Assembly: GCA_930367215.1 (NCBI GenBank)
Contig: OV884060.1
Span: 208,013,253-208,077,252 of the forward strand
DNA from: Pollenia angustigena
Lineage: Eukaryota > Arthropoda > Insecta > Diptera > Polleniidae
Reading direction: 5' to 3'
DNA length: 64,000 bases
Below, piece by piece: positions 35,440 to 47,386 of the stretch (positions within the stretch are counted from its first letter, which is position 1; every line of letters starts with the position of its first letter). The translations under genes were made by a program, and so were the position numbers. Under the pieces are notes generated by a model that did not search any database, was not told the origin of the DNA, and saw nothing but the letters and a program-made list of their open reading frames with translations.

Positions 35440-36400
35440 ATATATTTTATACTTTTTATAATATTTTGGTGTGTATTTTTTATTACGTTTCATATAATAT
35501 GGTTTAATTTTTTTAACTGATATATTGCATATTTTTTTTTGGTTTTTTTTATATTTAAGTATTCCTTTTTTTAAATTATTAAATTTTATACTTTTTTTTC
35601 TTATTAAATTTTCATCACTAAGTTTTCTGAAGAATGTGGGAAAGGGGAGGAGAGTTTGATGTCTTTTTTTTATGTATATACTTTTTTTAATATGATGCTT
35701 TTTTACAATTAAAAAAAATTTATTTTTTTTTTAAATATTTTTCTACACAGATGGTTTTTGTTTTTTCTTTAAGAAACAAAAAAATTGCTTTAGCATATTT
35801 ATGTTTAAAAATTAATTTCGAAAAGAAATTATTAGAAAAAAAAGAAAAATCTTTTAAAGTTTATTGTTTATTATTTAATTTTTTAATTTACTATTTACAA
35901 ATTTGTTGTAAAATAATTTATCGTACAATTTTTTTTTAACATTATTTTTGTTTTTTTTTATAATTTTATTTTTAATACTAGATATTGTTTAATATGCGCA
36001 TATGTTTTCTACCATCACTAACTACATATTATTTTTTTCATTCATATCATTTTGAATAAAATATACGTTTTTTATTTAATTTTTCAATATAAAATTGGTT
36101 TTATGGTTAATTTGCTTAGGGAATTTCTATTTCTCGCTTGTATATGGTTTTTTTTTTATAAATTATATATAATTTTTTTATGTTTTTGTTTATTTTTGTG
36201 GCTATTTTTTTTTTTTGAGTTGGTTGTTTTTATTTTTTTTTTTTTGTTTGTTTATTATTGTGCTGCACTGGTTGTTAGATAAATTTAATAAAAGAAACAA
36301 ATAATTTAATTTATTTTTGAAACTAATAATTCTGTAATTGAAATTCATCAAGAAGTTATGAAGATATGAACAAGGTCTTTTTTTAAAAGCTTTGGATGAC
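35440..36400. other. T-rich low-complexity DNA
   Basis: Extreme T-richness on the plus strand with hydrophobic spurious ORFs. No repeat copy elsewhere in the window and no gene supported. Confidence 0.5.
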
Positions 36401-36404
36401 AATG

Positions 36405-38285
36405 TGTGACGGACAAGTTATTTTTAATGCAATTCTACAATATGAGTATTACTACCCGTCTCCACCATCCATCAACTTGGTAAGAACAGCATGTCGCACA
36501 TGAATTCTACTCGTGTAGACTGTTCATGTTCATGTTTCGTCCATGTGCTGCCATCGTTGCCTAAACATTCGTCTTAGCATTCATGTGCGCCATGATGTTG
36601 GCCATACAAAGTATTTTCTGTATACAACCAAACGCACAACAACAAAAATTGTGGTCAATCAGAACATGAACATCAACACGTATTCGCCACATACAAGAAC
36701 ATGATCAAATTAATACCGTTGCTCTGCCGGCGTTATGGTCATGTCATCTTCTAATGGAGACGTGGGGTTAACTGCAAGGACATGCTAAGAACAATTCGAA
36801 AAATAAAGTGGTCACTCTAAGTCCAATATGGCGGGCACACACAACATGGACGACTAGTTATTTTTAATGCACTTCTACAATATGGGTATCAAACAGGGCT
36901 GCCAGATTTGACGATTATCGTCATTATGACGATTTTTTGTTCCGAAATTAGCAAAGTGACGATTTGCTGATTTTTTTCTAAAAAGTGACGATTTTTATTA
37001 GTCTCCAAAGTCTGAATAAAGCATTAAATTTTCTGACACGTTCTTTTTTTAATACTGGAATGTTTAACAGACGTACCTTAACAATAGCGAAAGGTGGATC
37101 GTTTTCTTTCGCTTAGCTTTTACGCTGATATGCCATACCTAAGCAAGAGCGTCAACGTTGTGTCACGAACAGAAGCTTTCTTGTTTAATAAAACCAACAA
37201 ATTGTAAATAAAAATAGAGATAAAAACGTTAGATTAACCAAAAAATAGCTAAATTGCCATTATTAATTAACTATAACGGCAAACTTCACTATTAAACTAT
37301 TAAATAGGCCGCTCTATTCAAAAACTAGAAAACGCGTGGTGCTTTTGTTTAGGTACGGCTGTTATATGAAAGTTTTAAGAAATTCTTGAAATGATTTTTT
37401 TCAGAGTACAAAAACAACAATGTAACACTTTGCTTATATTTCGTCAAACCATCATCGAATGAATCTTTTACGACTCTCTGTATTTTTCAACAATTATACG
37501 GCAAACATTTCACGAGTTGTAGCTACCTGAGTCGCATACGATTCTTGACATGAAAGACTCGATAGGTAATCTTTACCCACGTCTTAAGGCCCAACCATAA
37601 TATGCATAGCCGTGCTTAACCTACTGTCACAAATGATCAAAAAGTCTCTCAAATGTATTTAAAAAAACTATAAAAAAATCAAAAAACATTTGATTCCGTA
37701 CGGAATTCGCGATTAGTTTCGCACTTTGTTTAAGGAAATGACAGTTTCATAAAACTTAGCAAAAAGTTTCCGTAAGTTCAATATGGTTTGCTTCATATGA
37801 TTTAAAAGTATTCGCACATTTGCTAAATCCAACTTATGGTTAGGCCTTTAAACAATTCCCACTACGATTGAACTAGCGTCTTTCGCTGTGTTTTGGAAGA
37901 ATCTCAGACGATTTTTTTATTTTTTCTCAGGAACTTGACGATTTATTCAAAAATTTATCTGGCAGCCCTGGTATCAAATGTTGCTAAGGGCTTGCTAAGA
38001 ATAACTCGAAAAATAAAGGGTCACTCTTAATAAAATAAGTTGGACACACACAACATGACGGACTAGTTAATTTTAATGAACTTCTACAAAATGGGTATTA
38101 AATGAAAGGGCTTGCTAAGAACAACTCAAAACATAAAGTGGTCACTCTAAATACAATATGGCGGACAAACACAAGATGGCGGACTAGTGGTTTTTAATGA
38201 ATGAGGCTTGCTAAGAATAACTCGAAAAATAAAGTGGTCCCTCTGTATACAATATGGCTGACTAAGTTTTTAATGCCTGCTGAGA
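36405..38285 (+). repeat. tandem satellite of about 120-bp units, interrupted twice
   Basis: Units contain GCTTGCTAAGAACAACTCGA, AATAAAGTGGTCACTCTAA, ACAATATGGCGGACACACAC and TTTTTAATGCACTTCTACAA, then ATGGGTATCAAATG. Units lie at about 36405-36462 (partial), 36776-36893, 37971-38104, 38105-38210 and 38211-38285. The array is split by a block at 36463-36775 (ends CCGTCTCCACCAT and ATGGAGACGTGG) and by a hAT element. Confidence 0.8.
36894..37970. mobile_element. non-autonomous hAT element, 8-bp TSD GTATCAAA
   Basis: 1077 bp with ends CAGGGCTGCCAGAT and complement, flanked by the exact 8-bp repeat GTATCAAA (36886-36893, 37971-37978). It has subterminal GTGACGATTT/GACGATTTNT motifs near both ends. 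No transposase ORF. The site belongs to the satellite unit. Confidence 0.92.
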
Positions 38286-38374
38286 ATACGAATGCGAGTT
38301 TTAAAACAAATTAACAGCCAGGCCCACGATGTCACACGTTAACGTTTGCATAGAAAAAACAAAAGTAATTTTTA

Positions 38375-38787
38375 AAATTCGTTGTATTTTTTTAACTTTT
38401 TTTGCTAGTTTAAGCGGCCAACGGTGGTGGTTTAAAACTTAACTTAAACTGTCAACATACACATGTTTAACATAAAGAACTTTTGCAAAAATATAAACAA
38501 AAATACATTTTTAAACATGCTTAGCACTTTAATATAATTTTTCCATTCTATATTTTTTCTTTAATATATTTTTTCTTCTTCTTCTTTGAAAACATCCATA
38601 TTGCTTGATAAAATGTTGACATTTGCAAAAAAATGTTGCCATTTATTTGTGCTCAGTATGGTAGCGCTACATGGTTAAAGCCACCACCCAAAAATATCAA
38701 ATTCAATTGATACAAGATTAACTTTATTCTCAGATTAGCTAATTATAGAATTAAATTAACTTTAATCTCAAACCCAAAAAGTGGCTC
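38375..38787. mobile_element. GAGCCAC-family TIR element, partial copy 1
   Basis: Right part of the element also found at 55357-56516, ending CCCAAAAAGTGGCTC. The left end is missing. It provides the empty site for the insertion at 55519. Confidence 0.7.
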
Positions 38788-38799
38788 TAAAAGAAGTAA

Positions 38800-39136
38800 G
38801 AAATGTTAGATATTTATATATGTATAAACTTCTCTCTACAAAAAACGTAAAATTTACCTACACGTTTGTGTAGCCAGGGCCGGAAAGGGTTATAACGTCA
38901 TTTCACAATTTATATAATATACACACAGAAAAAAATACCAATGTTAAAATAACATGGCGAAATGTTGATTGAGAATCATGGTAAATTTCTGCAAAAGTAT
39001 GCCTGCCCTTTATTTTAATTTATCATTATTTCATATTAATTTTAAATGAAAAATATTAATATAACCTTAAATCACGTTTATTTAACATTATTCACTGTTA
39101 AAATAGTATTGTTCAATATTGAATCCATAAAAACAT
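38800..39136. other. unassigned; start of a CACACAGAAAAA-type repeat
   Basis: TACACACAGAAAAAAATACC at 38929 resembles the left end at 6496; no matching right end found. Confidence 0.35.
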
Positions 39137-40269
39137 GGGTACGTTCGTAAATGCATCAAAACTGTACATCACTGCTGCGGTGATGCAAAATATTGTTGCT
39201 GATGCGTGATCACCAGTTGCGCTTGTGATACTGATGCTTTTTTACTGCACAACAGCTGTGCATAGTTTGAATTTTTGAAACGATCTAAATTTTAAAGCTT
39301 TTATGAGCGAACATAAAATAATAAAAAAAAAATGTTATCAACAATAGCGATGGCAAATTTTATTAAAAATATTTAACCAAAAATAATAGTCTTCTTATAA
39401 ATTACAAGAAAAAGTATCAAAACGAAAATTAAACTATTTCTTTTATGTTAAAAGTTATTGCATCAGAAAATTAACTGATGCAATAATTGCCAATATTTGC
39501 TGCAGAGTTGCGGCATCACTGCAAAAAAATTTGGACATATGAAAGTAATGCCAAGTTTCTTACAAGTGATGCATTTACGATCATTCAACTTTACATAGCG
39601 TTTACATTTGCCAGTACTGGCAAGACAGTAGCAACCCTGAAGGAAACCTGGATGCAAGTGTCTCCAAGTCACCAGTTTTGTCGACTATATTGGTGACATT
39701 GTCAACGAAGTGTCTACACTACATTACATTTGCCACTATATTTGGCTTAAATACGAAAAATATTTTATCAATAACAACTGAGAAGTACAATTCATATAAA
39801 AGTTGAAGAAAAATTAAAAAAAGATTGTTATGATTTCGTATTCTTACAGAAAGTGAAGACTACTTTTACTAAAATGTGCTAGCGATTCTCTGGTTCCAAT
39901 GTCTACATATGTTCGCAAAGGAACTACCTAGTCAGTACCTAGTCAGTAGTACCAACGTCAGTAGTAGATTTCCAATGACACGCACATGTTAAATGTCTAT
40001 TGTAAACAACATTGCCTGGGGTATAATAAGTCACTAGTACTGGTGACTGTGTCAATAGTGAATCAGTACAGATTCACTAGTGACATTTCCTGCAGGGAAT
40101 TCATTCAAACTTTTTCACTAATACATAAACACTTTTACAGCTATTTTGTTTTTGCATTCTTTTGCCAACTAATATGTATATGCTTACTGTCTTGCCAGTA
40201 CTGGCAAATGTTAACGCTGTGTTACTAATGTGCAACTAATGCGCAGCATCTGCATTTACGAACGTACCC
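39137..40269. mobile_element. 1.13-kb TIR element, GGGTACGTTCGTAAATGCA ends, TSD CAT
   Basis: Ends GGGTACGTTCGTAAATGCAT and complement, flanked by CAT. It shares ends with the 209-bp element at 23878-24086. An inner inverted repeat (TTGCCAGTACTGGCAAGACA near 39610 and 40190) suggests a second nested foldback. Small ORFs overlap this repeat and have no family resemblance. Confidence 0.85.
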
Positions 40270-40331
40270 CATATTTTATTTAAAATCAAAAGTTTATCTT
40301 GTTAAATTAACATGCATACATACTTAAGTAT

Positions 40332-41286
40332 GAGGGAGTTTAGACGGTGTCTTTTCAGACATGTCTAAGAAACACGTTTGTTTTGTTTGTAGAGAAGAAA
40401 GAGGGGTTGCTAAACAGACATGAAATGAGTTTTCATGTTTGTTTATATGAATTTCCATGTTTTTAATTTCTATGTATATTAGACTATTATACATAAAAAC
40501 AGACATGTTTGGAAAGACATCATAAAAGGACAATCAATCACCTCTATCGTGAATAATTTTTCCCTCGTAATTTTTCCCCTTTTCACATATTTGCGATCAT
40601 AAGCAACTCCCATGAAAAAATGTAATTCAAAGGAGAATAATAACGTGAAAAAATGTTCACGGGAAAAAATTCCCCTTATCGTGAAAAATTGTTTCCCTCG
40701 TAATTTGTTCACATTTCCCTTAAATTTTCTCACTTTATTTTTGCTAGGGACAGAACATGTATGTAAGAAGCTCCTCCTATATATCGATTATTAAGGGTTA
40801 ATAAAGTTAAAAAGCCACAAACCGATATATTGCTCAACAAAATGCAAAGCAACAGGTAAATTGCCTGCGGATTTGTGAAACTTTCGATTGACTTGGTGGC
40901 AGAATTTTGGAAAATATTTGGAAATTTAAAAAGTGCAAAAAATTTACGTTGTAATCAAACTTTCCCTCCAATACCAAATATTTTGCTTTATTATTTTAAC
41001 TTTTCTCTAAAATATATACTTGAATATTTTTGAACAAAAATTTTATTGATTTTTAATTTTTTTAAATCGTTCTTCTTTTTTTTTTACATTCACTGGAACT
41101 GATAGCGTGAAAATTTTTTCACATGAGATGCACGATTGCTTTTTTCCCTTCGAGGGGAATGAAAATTGCATGGGAACAAAAATTCCACTTGTTATTCACG
41201 ATATGGGTGAATAGGTTTTTGGAAGCATGTTCAAAAGAGAATGTCAAAAGCCGACATGTCTGAAAAGACTCCGTGTAAACTCCCTC
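40332..41286. mobile_element. TIR element, GAGGGAGTTTA ends
   Basis: Ends GAGGGAGTTTAGACGGTGTC and a near-complement, each continuing TTTTCAGACATGTC. Flanks are TAT and TAC (imperfect 3-bp duplication). It is a shell for the nested element 40539-41209. No transposase. Confidence 0.78.
40539..41209. mobile_element. TIR element, CACCCCTATCGTGAATAA family, copy 1, TSD AAT
   Basis: 671 bp with ends CACCTCTATCGTGAATAA and CACCCATATCGTGAATAA (inverted), flanked by AAT. It is the uninterrupted sibling of 48094-49210. No transposase ORF. Confidence 0.83.
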
Positions 41287-41624
41287 TACGTAAATTTTTT
41301 TATTTTCATTTTATAAAAAGAAGACAATTCCCGTATTCGTTTAATGAAAATTGTTTAGTTAAATAAGTACATCAAGTTTGCAAAGTAGAATGATGACGAA
41401 AACCATATCGGGCCATTCCGCTGATGCTTCTGTTAACAAAGGAGATACAAAACTAGTGAAACATGTGTTACAGGGGTAAGTGTTTTGAATTGCATTGACA
41501 CTGTCGTCTACTACAAAATTATTAAAAGGTTAAATTATTCAAACAAATTTGTTATATACCTTTTAAGTATAATTGCAAGGTATATAAACCTTTTAAGTAT
41601 AATTGCCAAGCAATTATCATTTCT

Positions 41625-42250
41625 CACTGATAGGGAAACAACTGGAAGATGTCACAACTTTTTGTAAATTGGGCAGTATTTTTGCTACTTCCGGTGGATG
41701 CAACGATGATATCCAAAACAGACTGGCAAAAGCTAAACAAGCTTTTGGAATATTGAATAAGTTCTGGAGGTCAGCTAACATCGCAGTGTCTACTAAACTT
41801 AAAATTTTTAATATCAATGTGAAGTCAGCACTGCTTTATGGCTCGGAGACATGGAACCTAACAAGTTCAGATATTCAAAAACTACAGGTCTTCGTCAACA
41901 AATGCCTTCACCGAATCCTTAAAATTTTCTGGCCCCAAACTATTACAAACTCAAAGCTATGGTTTAGAACGCAACAACCTCCAATTGACCACGAGATCAA
42001 AATACGCAAGTATAGATGGTTAGGTAATACTCTACGAAAGCCAACCGATGACATCAATAGAAAATCCCTTGACTACAACCCACAGGGAGCAAGAAGGGGT
42101 CGCCCTAAAAACACCTGGAGGAGTCAAGTTCAAGCCGAACTTCAAACTGTTGGTACAAACTTAATGTAAATCATTTTCCAGCTCGCGGCTGCCTTCATCA
42201 GCATGTTTTCAGTTTTACTGGCTTGTCATACTTTGAATCATCAATTAAAA
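41625..42250 (+). pseudogene. LINE reverse-transcriptase C-terminal fragment
   Basis: A 5'-truncated non-LTR retrotransposon. The frame from 41603 to 42169 carries the region after the RT active site: GKQLEDVTTFCKLGS, IQNRLAKAKQAFG, ALLYGSETWNL, CLHRILKIFWP and IRKYRWLGNTLRKP, ending in a basic GRPKNTWR tail. The catalytic YxDD motif lies upstream of the truncation and is absent. A 42249-42260 A-run may be the 3' tail. It resembles RTE-like elements, but the clade is uncertain. Confidence 0.8.
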
Positions 42251-42860
42251 AAAAAAAGAATGTGAGAATTTTAAGCAAACCAAGTGATTAAAAAGCATTT
42301 AACAACGGCAGAAGAAGACTTTGACTTTCATATTGCCGTCAAAAACTTTTAATACGAGACAACTTATAAGACAATGGCACTTATATTGTAACACATAGAG
42401 TTTAATAGAAAATAATGTCGTTTATACTGTCCCGCACAGATTTTGATGTAGACAAATTAAAAGGCAATGTCGCTCATCCTGTCCTTCATAAAGTTTAATA
42501 AGGGATACAATACAAGACGTTGTCGCTCATACTGTCGCAAACGACAATTTACTGTATATTGTCTCCAAGAAAACCAAATCGATAGAGGACAACTCGTGCA
42601 TACATCATCGACGGCAAAGTCTTCAACGGTGATCTGGCTAATTGGAAAAGTATGAATTATGAGGGAAAGAGACAATTATGTTAAAGTAAATATGAACAAA
42701 AATGTTTATCTATGTGATGGAAAACGATTTAAAATCGATGTCAGTATCATAAATAATTGATTTATAATACATACAGCATAACATTTCCGATTGTTACTTG
42801 AACTCTCCCAGAGTTATTTTTCCTAAAAAAACCTATGTTTTTACTTTTCGAATCCCTTGC
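42250..42860. other. unassigned, with short degenerate repeats
   Basis: TGTCGYTYATACTGTC recurs at about 42418, 42468 and 42521 with 50-65 bp spacing. No gene or clean TIR pair. Confidence 0.45.
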
Positions 42861-43011
42861 GAATGGGTAGTCATCTTGCCGCGATGTGAGGGCTTAAGTA
42901 CAAGGACGTTTGGAGTCATGCTGGCGGTAGTGACGTCAGTCAAGACCGCCAGGGGCTCCTATGCCAGAAGAGTCTAAACCGAGTACGAACCTAGAACTAT
43001 CCCCTGTCTAT

Positions 43012-44293
43012 TAGCGTCTGTTTGTCCTAGTTGGAGCGGCTAATGACTATGCGTCCGCAATAAAATCCATCAGCGTCTGTTCTCATATTGAGCGGCTGTC
43101 TCCAGAGGAGCGTCAGGTATCCTTTCGCTTGGCAGTTAGGCATAAAATTAAAACCCCAATTCACCCCCCCCCCCCTCCCGAAATGTCCGAAAATTCACGC
43201 CCTACGTATCCGGCAAATAGCTTCACAATATCAGGCTGTAGTATGTTGAATGCTACTAAGACCTCGTCCAGTAAAGTGGTTGCGCCATGCTCTGCCAGAC
43301 GGTCAGCTACTAGTGCGCAAAAACTCGTCACGACTAAGCCTTCAGGCGGTCGTAAGCCAAGCTTGGTACAGGGTTCTTCGAAACAAGGTACCTCTAAGGC
43401 TTCCCAGGTTCGGACGGTAGAAAAACCTGTTAAAACCGCTTCCTCGGGTGCTGGCTTGACGGTACAGACGCAGTCTGCCGGAAATCCAGTTTCCCATGTG
43501 CCGAAACCTGTGCAAAGAGAGCACATGAAGAAAGATTCGATGCCCTCTGATGCACCTCCCTCAGCCACTACGGCACTTATCAAAAAACCGCAAAGGCACA
43601 TAAATCCATCCAAACGGGCCTCTACTACCAGGCGCTCTGCCTACAAAATCATTAGCCGACATCTTGAAACGTTGGTTCGTGAGCTCACGGAGCAGGAGAA
43701 AACCTCTCTCCAGTGGGAAAACCCAATTTTGAGGGTTTAAAACGTGTACCCCCTGCAATCCTGAACGGAAGCCAACCGAAGCAGCGCCCAAACGGCAACG
43801 GTCAGGGGAGGACACCCTTCCTGGGACTAAACGGTCCAAATATACGCCTCAACGGCCGCAGAACAAAGATGTGGCTAAAAACCACCTCATTTGGGCGATC
43901 ATTGACCGCAACGCCTGTGACGGCACCATTTCCTCCAAGAACTGGAAGCTGGTTGTCGTCGCACTTAGAAGGGCGTCCCTGAATGTTTTAAGGGGTAACC
44001 CTGGAACACCACCAAAATGTGGAGATGCCGGCTGGTCTCAAGGTCACATTAAATTGATAGCGTGTGCAGATGAGCGTTCAGCGCTGCTGTTCAAGGAAGA
44101 CGATTCTGCTACGTCATCGGCCAATGAAGAAACTCAATGGGTCAGTGGACTTGTGGGTGAATCCTTTGTTAAGATGGAAGTGGCGGACGATGAGGACATC
44201 TTTCTGGAATCGGATGACGACCCAGAGGATGCCAACGTCACAGTCTTCCAAGCTATGATGAAGGTTACACAAATCAACCATCATCATTCTTAA
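43012..44293 (+). pseudogene. LINE ORF1 pseudogene (DUF4780-like)
   Basis: An open frame from about 43012 (ANDYASAIKSISVCSHIERL) runs through a Pro-rich segment and a long Ser/Thr/Lys-rich linker to a stop at 43740. After a frameshift the protein continues in the frame ending at 44293. There DRNACDGTISSKNWKLV, NPGTPPKCGDAGWSQGH and KLIACADERSALLF match the N-terminal half of the DUF4780-type domain found in insect LINE ORF1 proteins. The second half of the domain appears deleted, because the sequence jumps from LLFKEDDS to an acidic tail. It is probably an RNA-binding coat-like protein in the intact element. ATG codons are internal, so I take the frame from the upstream stop. Confidence 0.7.
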
Positions 44294-44540
44294 GCGTCGT
44301 CAGCTGCCCTTCTCCCCCGATTGGCTTCAGACACGGAGGAGCTTATATGAATCCAAGAACAATTGTTGTATAAAGACAGTGTTTGCGGACTCAGTTTAGA
44401 CGGCTATAGTACTCTGAACGCAGCCGATCAAGGTAAGACCAGGGCTTGTGTTATGGTCAAAAACATCGTTAAAGCTTTCACTCTTTTTGATTTTAGCGAT
44501 AAGGACACCTGCAGCTGCTACATGGCACATGACCAGGGTG
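44250..44540 (+). pseudogene. LINE ORF2 endonuclease start, relic
   Basis: MKVTQINHHHS, a stop, then ASSAALLPRL, IQE and LLYKDSVCGL, followed by GKTRACVMV, read in one frame across two stop codons. This is the usual beginning of a LINE APE endonuclease, with the Asn of the QIN motif and the Glu of IQE as metal-site residues. It is cut off by a junction at 44540. Confidence 0.75.
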
Positions 44541-44746
44541 TCGATATCGAATGCTGTGATTAGACCCAGCAATCCGCACAATAAAAGATTTTTTGAAACA
44601 GGACGTTGAGATTCTTGGTATACGAGTTAAGGGATTTCTAGAAGAACGCGTAAACACAAAAGAGTGTACTAATTCAGGAAATTTGTCATTTTTTATAACA
44701 TTATAAAACAAAATCATGTCCCGATATTTAAGAAAGTAATTCAAAG

Positions 44747-44946
44747 CAGCGTTTAAAAAACTGCAGTCAAAAGAAAAACTGCCACTTCATCATTTGTCAT
44801 TGGCCAACAAAAAACTGTTGCTTTTAGTTCTGATTCATTAAATGTAAACAGTCGCTGTCAAACCTACTCTAAAAGCGAAAAGTTGTACGCAAATTTTCAT
44901 TTTTTATTCGACAGTTTTGGTTTCGACTGCAGTTTTTTAAACCCTG
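44747..44946. mobile_element. 200-bp hAT-like MITE with 8-bp TSD
   Basis: Ends CAGNGTTTAAAAAACTGCAG and complement, flanked by the exact direct repeat ATTCAAAG (44739-44746, 44947-44954). An 8-bp duplication and CAG ends fit hAT. It sits 10 bp upstream of the mariner left end. Confidence 0.88.
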
Positions 44947-44956
44947 ATTCAAAGTA

Positions 44957-46100
44957 CCGGGTTTGCCAATAGGTACATGACATTTTTGAATTTAATTTGT
45001 GAACGCACTATTTCACTGATCATCTAACTGTTACTTTCGTTTTTTTTTTCAGTGTAAACTCAACATTTTCATCATAAAAATGTACTACCGAAATTCGGAG
45101 TCGGTAACCGCAACTTTAAGAGCGTTAACTCCGTTAACTTAAGTGGAAAAATTTGAGTCTACATATTCATTGTGTGATGCAGTGAGACAACGGGTTGGCC
45201 GAAGTGACGAAAATATCGCTGCCATTCCGGCGTCTGTAGCAAACGTTCCAAATCAGTCGATTCCGCGGCGTTCACAAGAGCTGGGCATCGCCGAAACAAC
45301 TTTATGGCGAACTTTGCGTAAAGATCTTGGTTTACACCCAAACAAGATCAAGCTGACGCAAGAATTGAAGCTGATGGACCATTTGACACGACGTATGTTC
45401 TCCGATTGGGCTCTGGGAATATGCAATAAGATGATGAATTTCATCGCAAAATCATCTTCAGTGACGATGTTCATTTTAGGCTCAATGGGTTCGTCAATAA
45501 GCAAAATATGTATGCGTTATCTACAAAAAATAACTGTTTGGTGGGGTTTGAATGCCGGCGGCGTCATTGGGCCATATTTTTTTTGTCTACAATAACGATC
45601 GCCACGTTACTGTGAATAGCGATCGTTATCGCGCCATGATTACCGATTATTTTTGGCCCGAATAAGAAAACATGGACTTGGACGACATGTGGTTTCAACG
45701 GGACACAAGCCACACAGCACACATTACAATCGATTTGTTGAATAGTAAGTTTGGTGAGCGTGTTATCTCAAGAAATGGACAGTCAATTGGCCGCCTCGTT
45801 CGTGCGATCAAACGCCTCTAGACTTTTTTCTTTGGGGCGACGTCAAATCATTGGTCTACGCCAACCAGCCGACGACGTTGGAAGAGCTCAGAGCCAATAT
45901 TGAACGCGAAAAAGCGGCAGTTACGGCTAAGATGTGTAACCGAGTCATCGAAAATTGGGTCCAACGAATCGACCGCTGCCGACGTGCCCGCGGTGGCCAT
46001 ATAAACGTAGTCGAGCTCCATTCATAAATATTTTTGTTGAATTTCAAGAAAGTTTTGGAAATATCTCAAAAAAGTTTTCTAGCCGTTATTGGCAAACCCA
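44957..46100 (+). mobile_element. mariner-type (IS630-Tc1-mariner) element, decayed
   Basis: Inverted ends GGGTTTGCCAATA at 44959-44971 and 46087-46099. TA precedes the left end; the right TA is mutated. It encloses a transposase relic. The length of about 1.14 kb is slightly short for this group. Confidence 0.8.
45080..46020 (+). pseudogene. mariner-type transposase pseudogene
   Basis: The N-terminal helix-turn-helix begins near NSESVTATLRAL, is broken by a stop, and continues at 45143 with SDENIAAIPASV, IPRRSQELGI and TLWRTLRKDLGL. The first catalytic region is altered (the usual FSDEAHF position is scrambled). VWWGLNAGGVIGPYFF follows, then a frameshift at about 45592. After it come a stop inside the FWPE motif, DDMWFQRD, a stop near the third catalytic Asp and the C-terminal tail. 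At least three disabling changes make it inactive. DDE_3-type endonuclease family. Confidence 0.85.
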
Positions 46101-46309
46101 TTGAATCCAAGAAAACTTAAAATATTAGAAATATGTTCATGGCAAAACTATCTATTGGATTAAAAATAAGCCTGATCATCCTCAAACGAATAGAACCATT
46201 TACTCGAGTAAACTTCTAGGCCATATAAGATATTCCAAAACATCAAATCATGTGCCAAGTTATACTTAATAAATTAGTAGAATTAATTTTACGCAACATA
46301 CCATAAATT

Positions 46310-46448
46310 TGGAAATCGAAAACGCAAGAATGTTAAACATTGTTTTTTAATAAGATTTTTGTAATAAAAGAATTTTATAACAAAAATTAGATTAAAAGTG
46401 TATTAAAATCCACTTCCAAATTCTTGCGTTTTGCGTTTTCGATTTCCA
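46310..46448. repeat. inverted repeat (foldback) around 46380
   Basis: GGAAATCGAAAACGCAAGAA is complemented by TTCTTGCGTTTTGCGTTTTC on the far side; about 140 bp in all. Confidence 0.55.
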
Positions 46449-46714
46449 GAACACCCCTGATAACCATATGATTATGGTGATCAAAAGTACAGCTAGACAC
46501 TTTATAATGTCGACCAAAGAAATATAAGTATTGCTTAAAACGATATTAATGTCCGGATAAAAACGACTGGTTGATCCAAACATTATTGCCTTAGACAAAC
46601 TAGGATTAATCCTAATAACGAATCCTGGATAACGAATTGAAAGAATTCCATTAAATTACATAAATACATTTACTGTACATATTACTTGTAAATACCACAG
46701 TATTAAAAACCATT

Positions 46715-46875
46715 TGGTTGAAAGATTGATGTTTGACTATGGACTGCCAGCCGTCTTCAATGCCGATGAGTGTTAAACGGCAAAACTCTCTGAAGAGATT
46801 GTGGGGCTACAATCGAAACGTAAGGGCAACCTGACCGTGAAAACTTGGGTCCAGATCGTCGCTGTCGTGATTGAG
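46715..46875 (+). repeat. degenerate copy of the SINE-like repeat
   Basis: Shares GAAAGATTGATGTTTGACTA, GAGTGTTAAACGGCAAA, TCGAAACGT and GGCAACCTG in order with 30090-30240, but is strongly diverged. Confidence 0.5.
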
Positions 46876-46879
46876 TGAC

Positions 46880-47386
46880 TTTGATCGAAATTTTACTCTT
46901 TGAAATCGTCCAATTCGTTATCTAAAAACTTCTATCGAAATTTGAGATTATGTCATTCGATAACGAGTAGTCTATCGAATGCCTTAACTCGAAATGTCAT
47001 TCGATTGGTTAAGAACTTTCGTAAAAACATATAACAAACAATTTACACACTTTTTGGGAATAATTATTAGATGTCTTCAGCAAATAGCTAAAAATGTAAG
47101 TATTCAGCTTTTTTAAGCAATAAAAAACAAAATAATAACATTCAGTTTTGCAATTTTTCGCAAATTTTAGTAATCATCCCTATCGGGAATGTTATGTGAA
47201 TATGATATATGAGAGCAAACCCTAAATTCCCATCCCCAACAAATCGGTATCGCAAATATTTTGGGATTAAAAATTTATGTTGTGAATTATTTGTCAGTGC
47301 TTTGTAAACAAAAGTCTCTATTGTGAATAACATGTCAGTGCTTGTATTGTGAAAGAAAAATATACAAAGTAAAATACTAATAACAA
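46880..47386. other. unassigned AT-rich DNA
   Basis: Several ATCGAAAT/ATTCGAT motifs around 46880-47010 hint at a degraded foldback. No gene seen. Confidence 0.4.

Larger units (their letters stand above)
42960..44545 (+). mobile_element. non-LTR retrotransposon (LINE), 5' part only
   Basis: A 5' piece of a LINE with an ORF1 and the beginning of ORF2 (apurinic endonuclease domain). It is much richer in GC than its surroundings. It stops at about 44540 where an unrelated MITE end (GATATCGAATGCTGTGATTA) begins. I infer an I/LOA-like element from the ORF1 type. Confidence 0.8.

Noticed and set aside
36052..36282. Hydrophobic 76-aa ORF resembling a membrane protein
   Set aside because: Made of Phe/Leu/Ile/Val from T-runs; low-complexity artefact. 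The same applies to 52879-53073 and 35751-35939.
39463..39696. Two overlapping 69-aa ORFs on opposite strands
   Set aside because: Lie inside an inverted-repeat-rich non-autonomous element; no conserved motifs.
43161..43613. 150-aa minus-strand ORF
   Set aside because: Antisense shadow of the LINE ORF1 frame.
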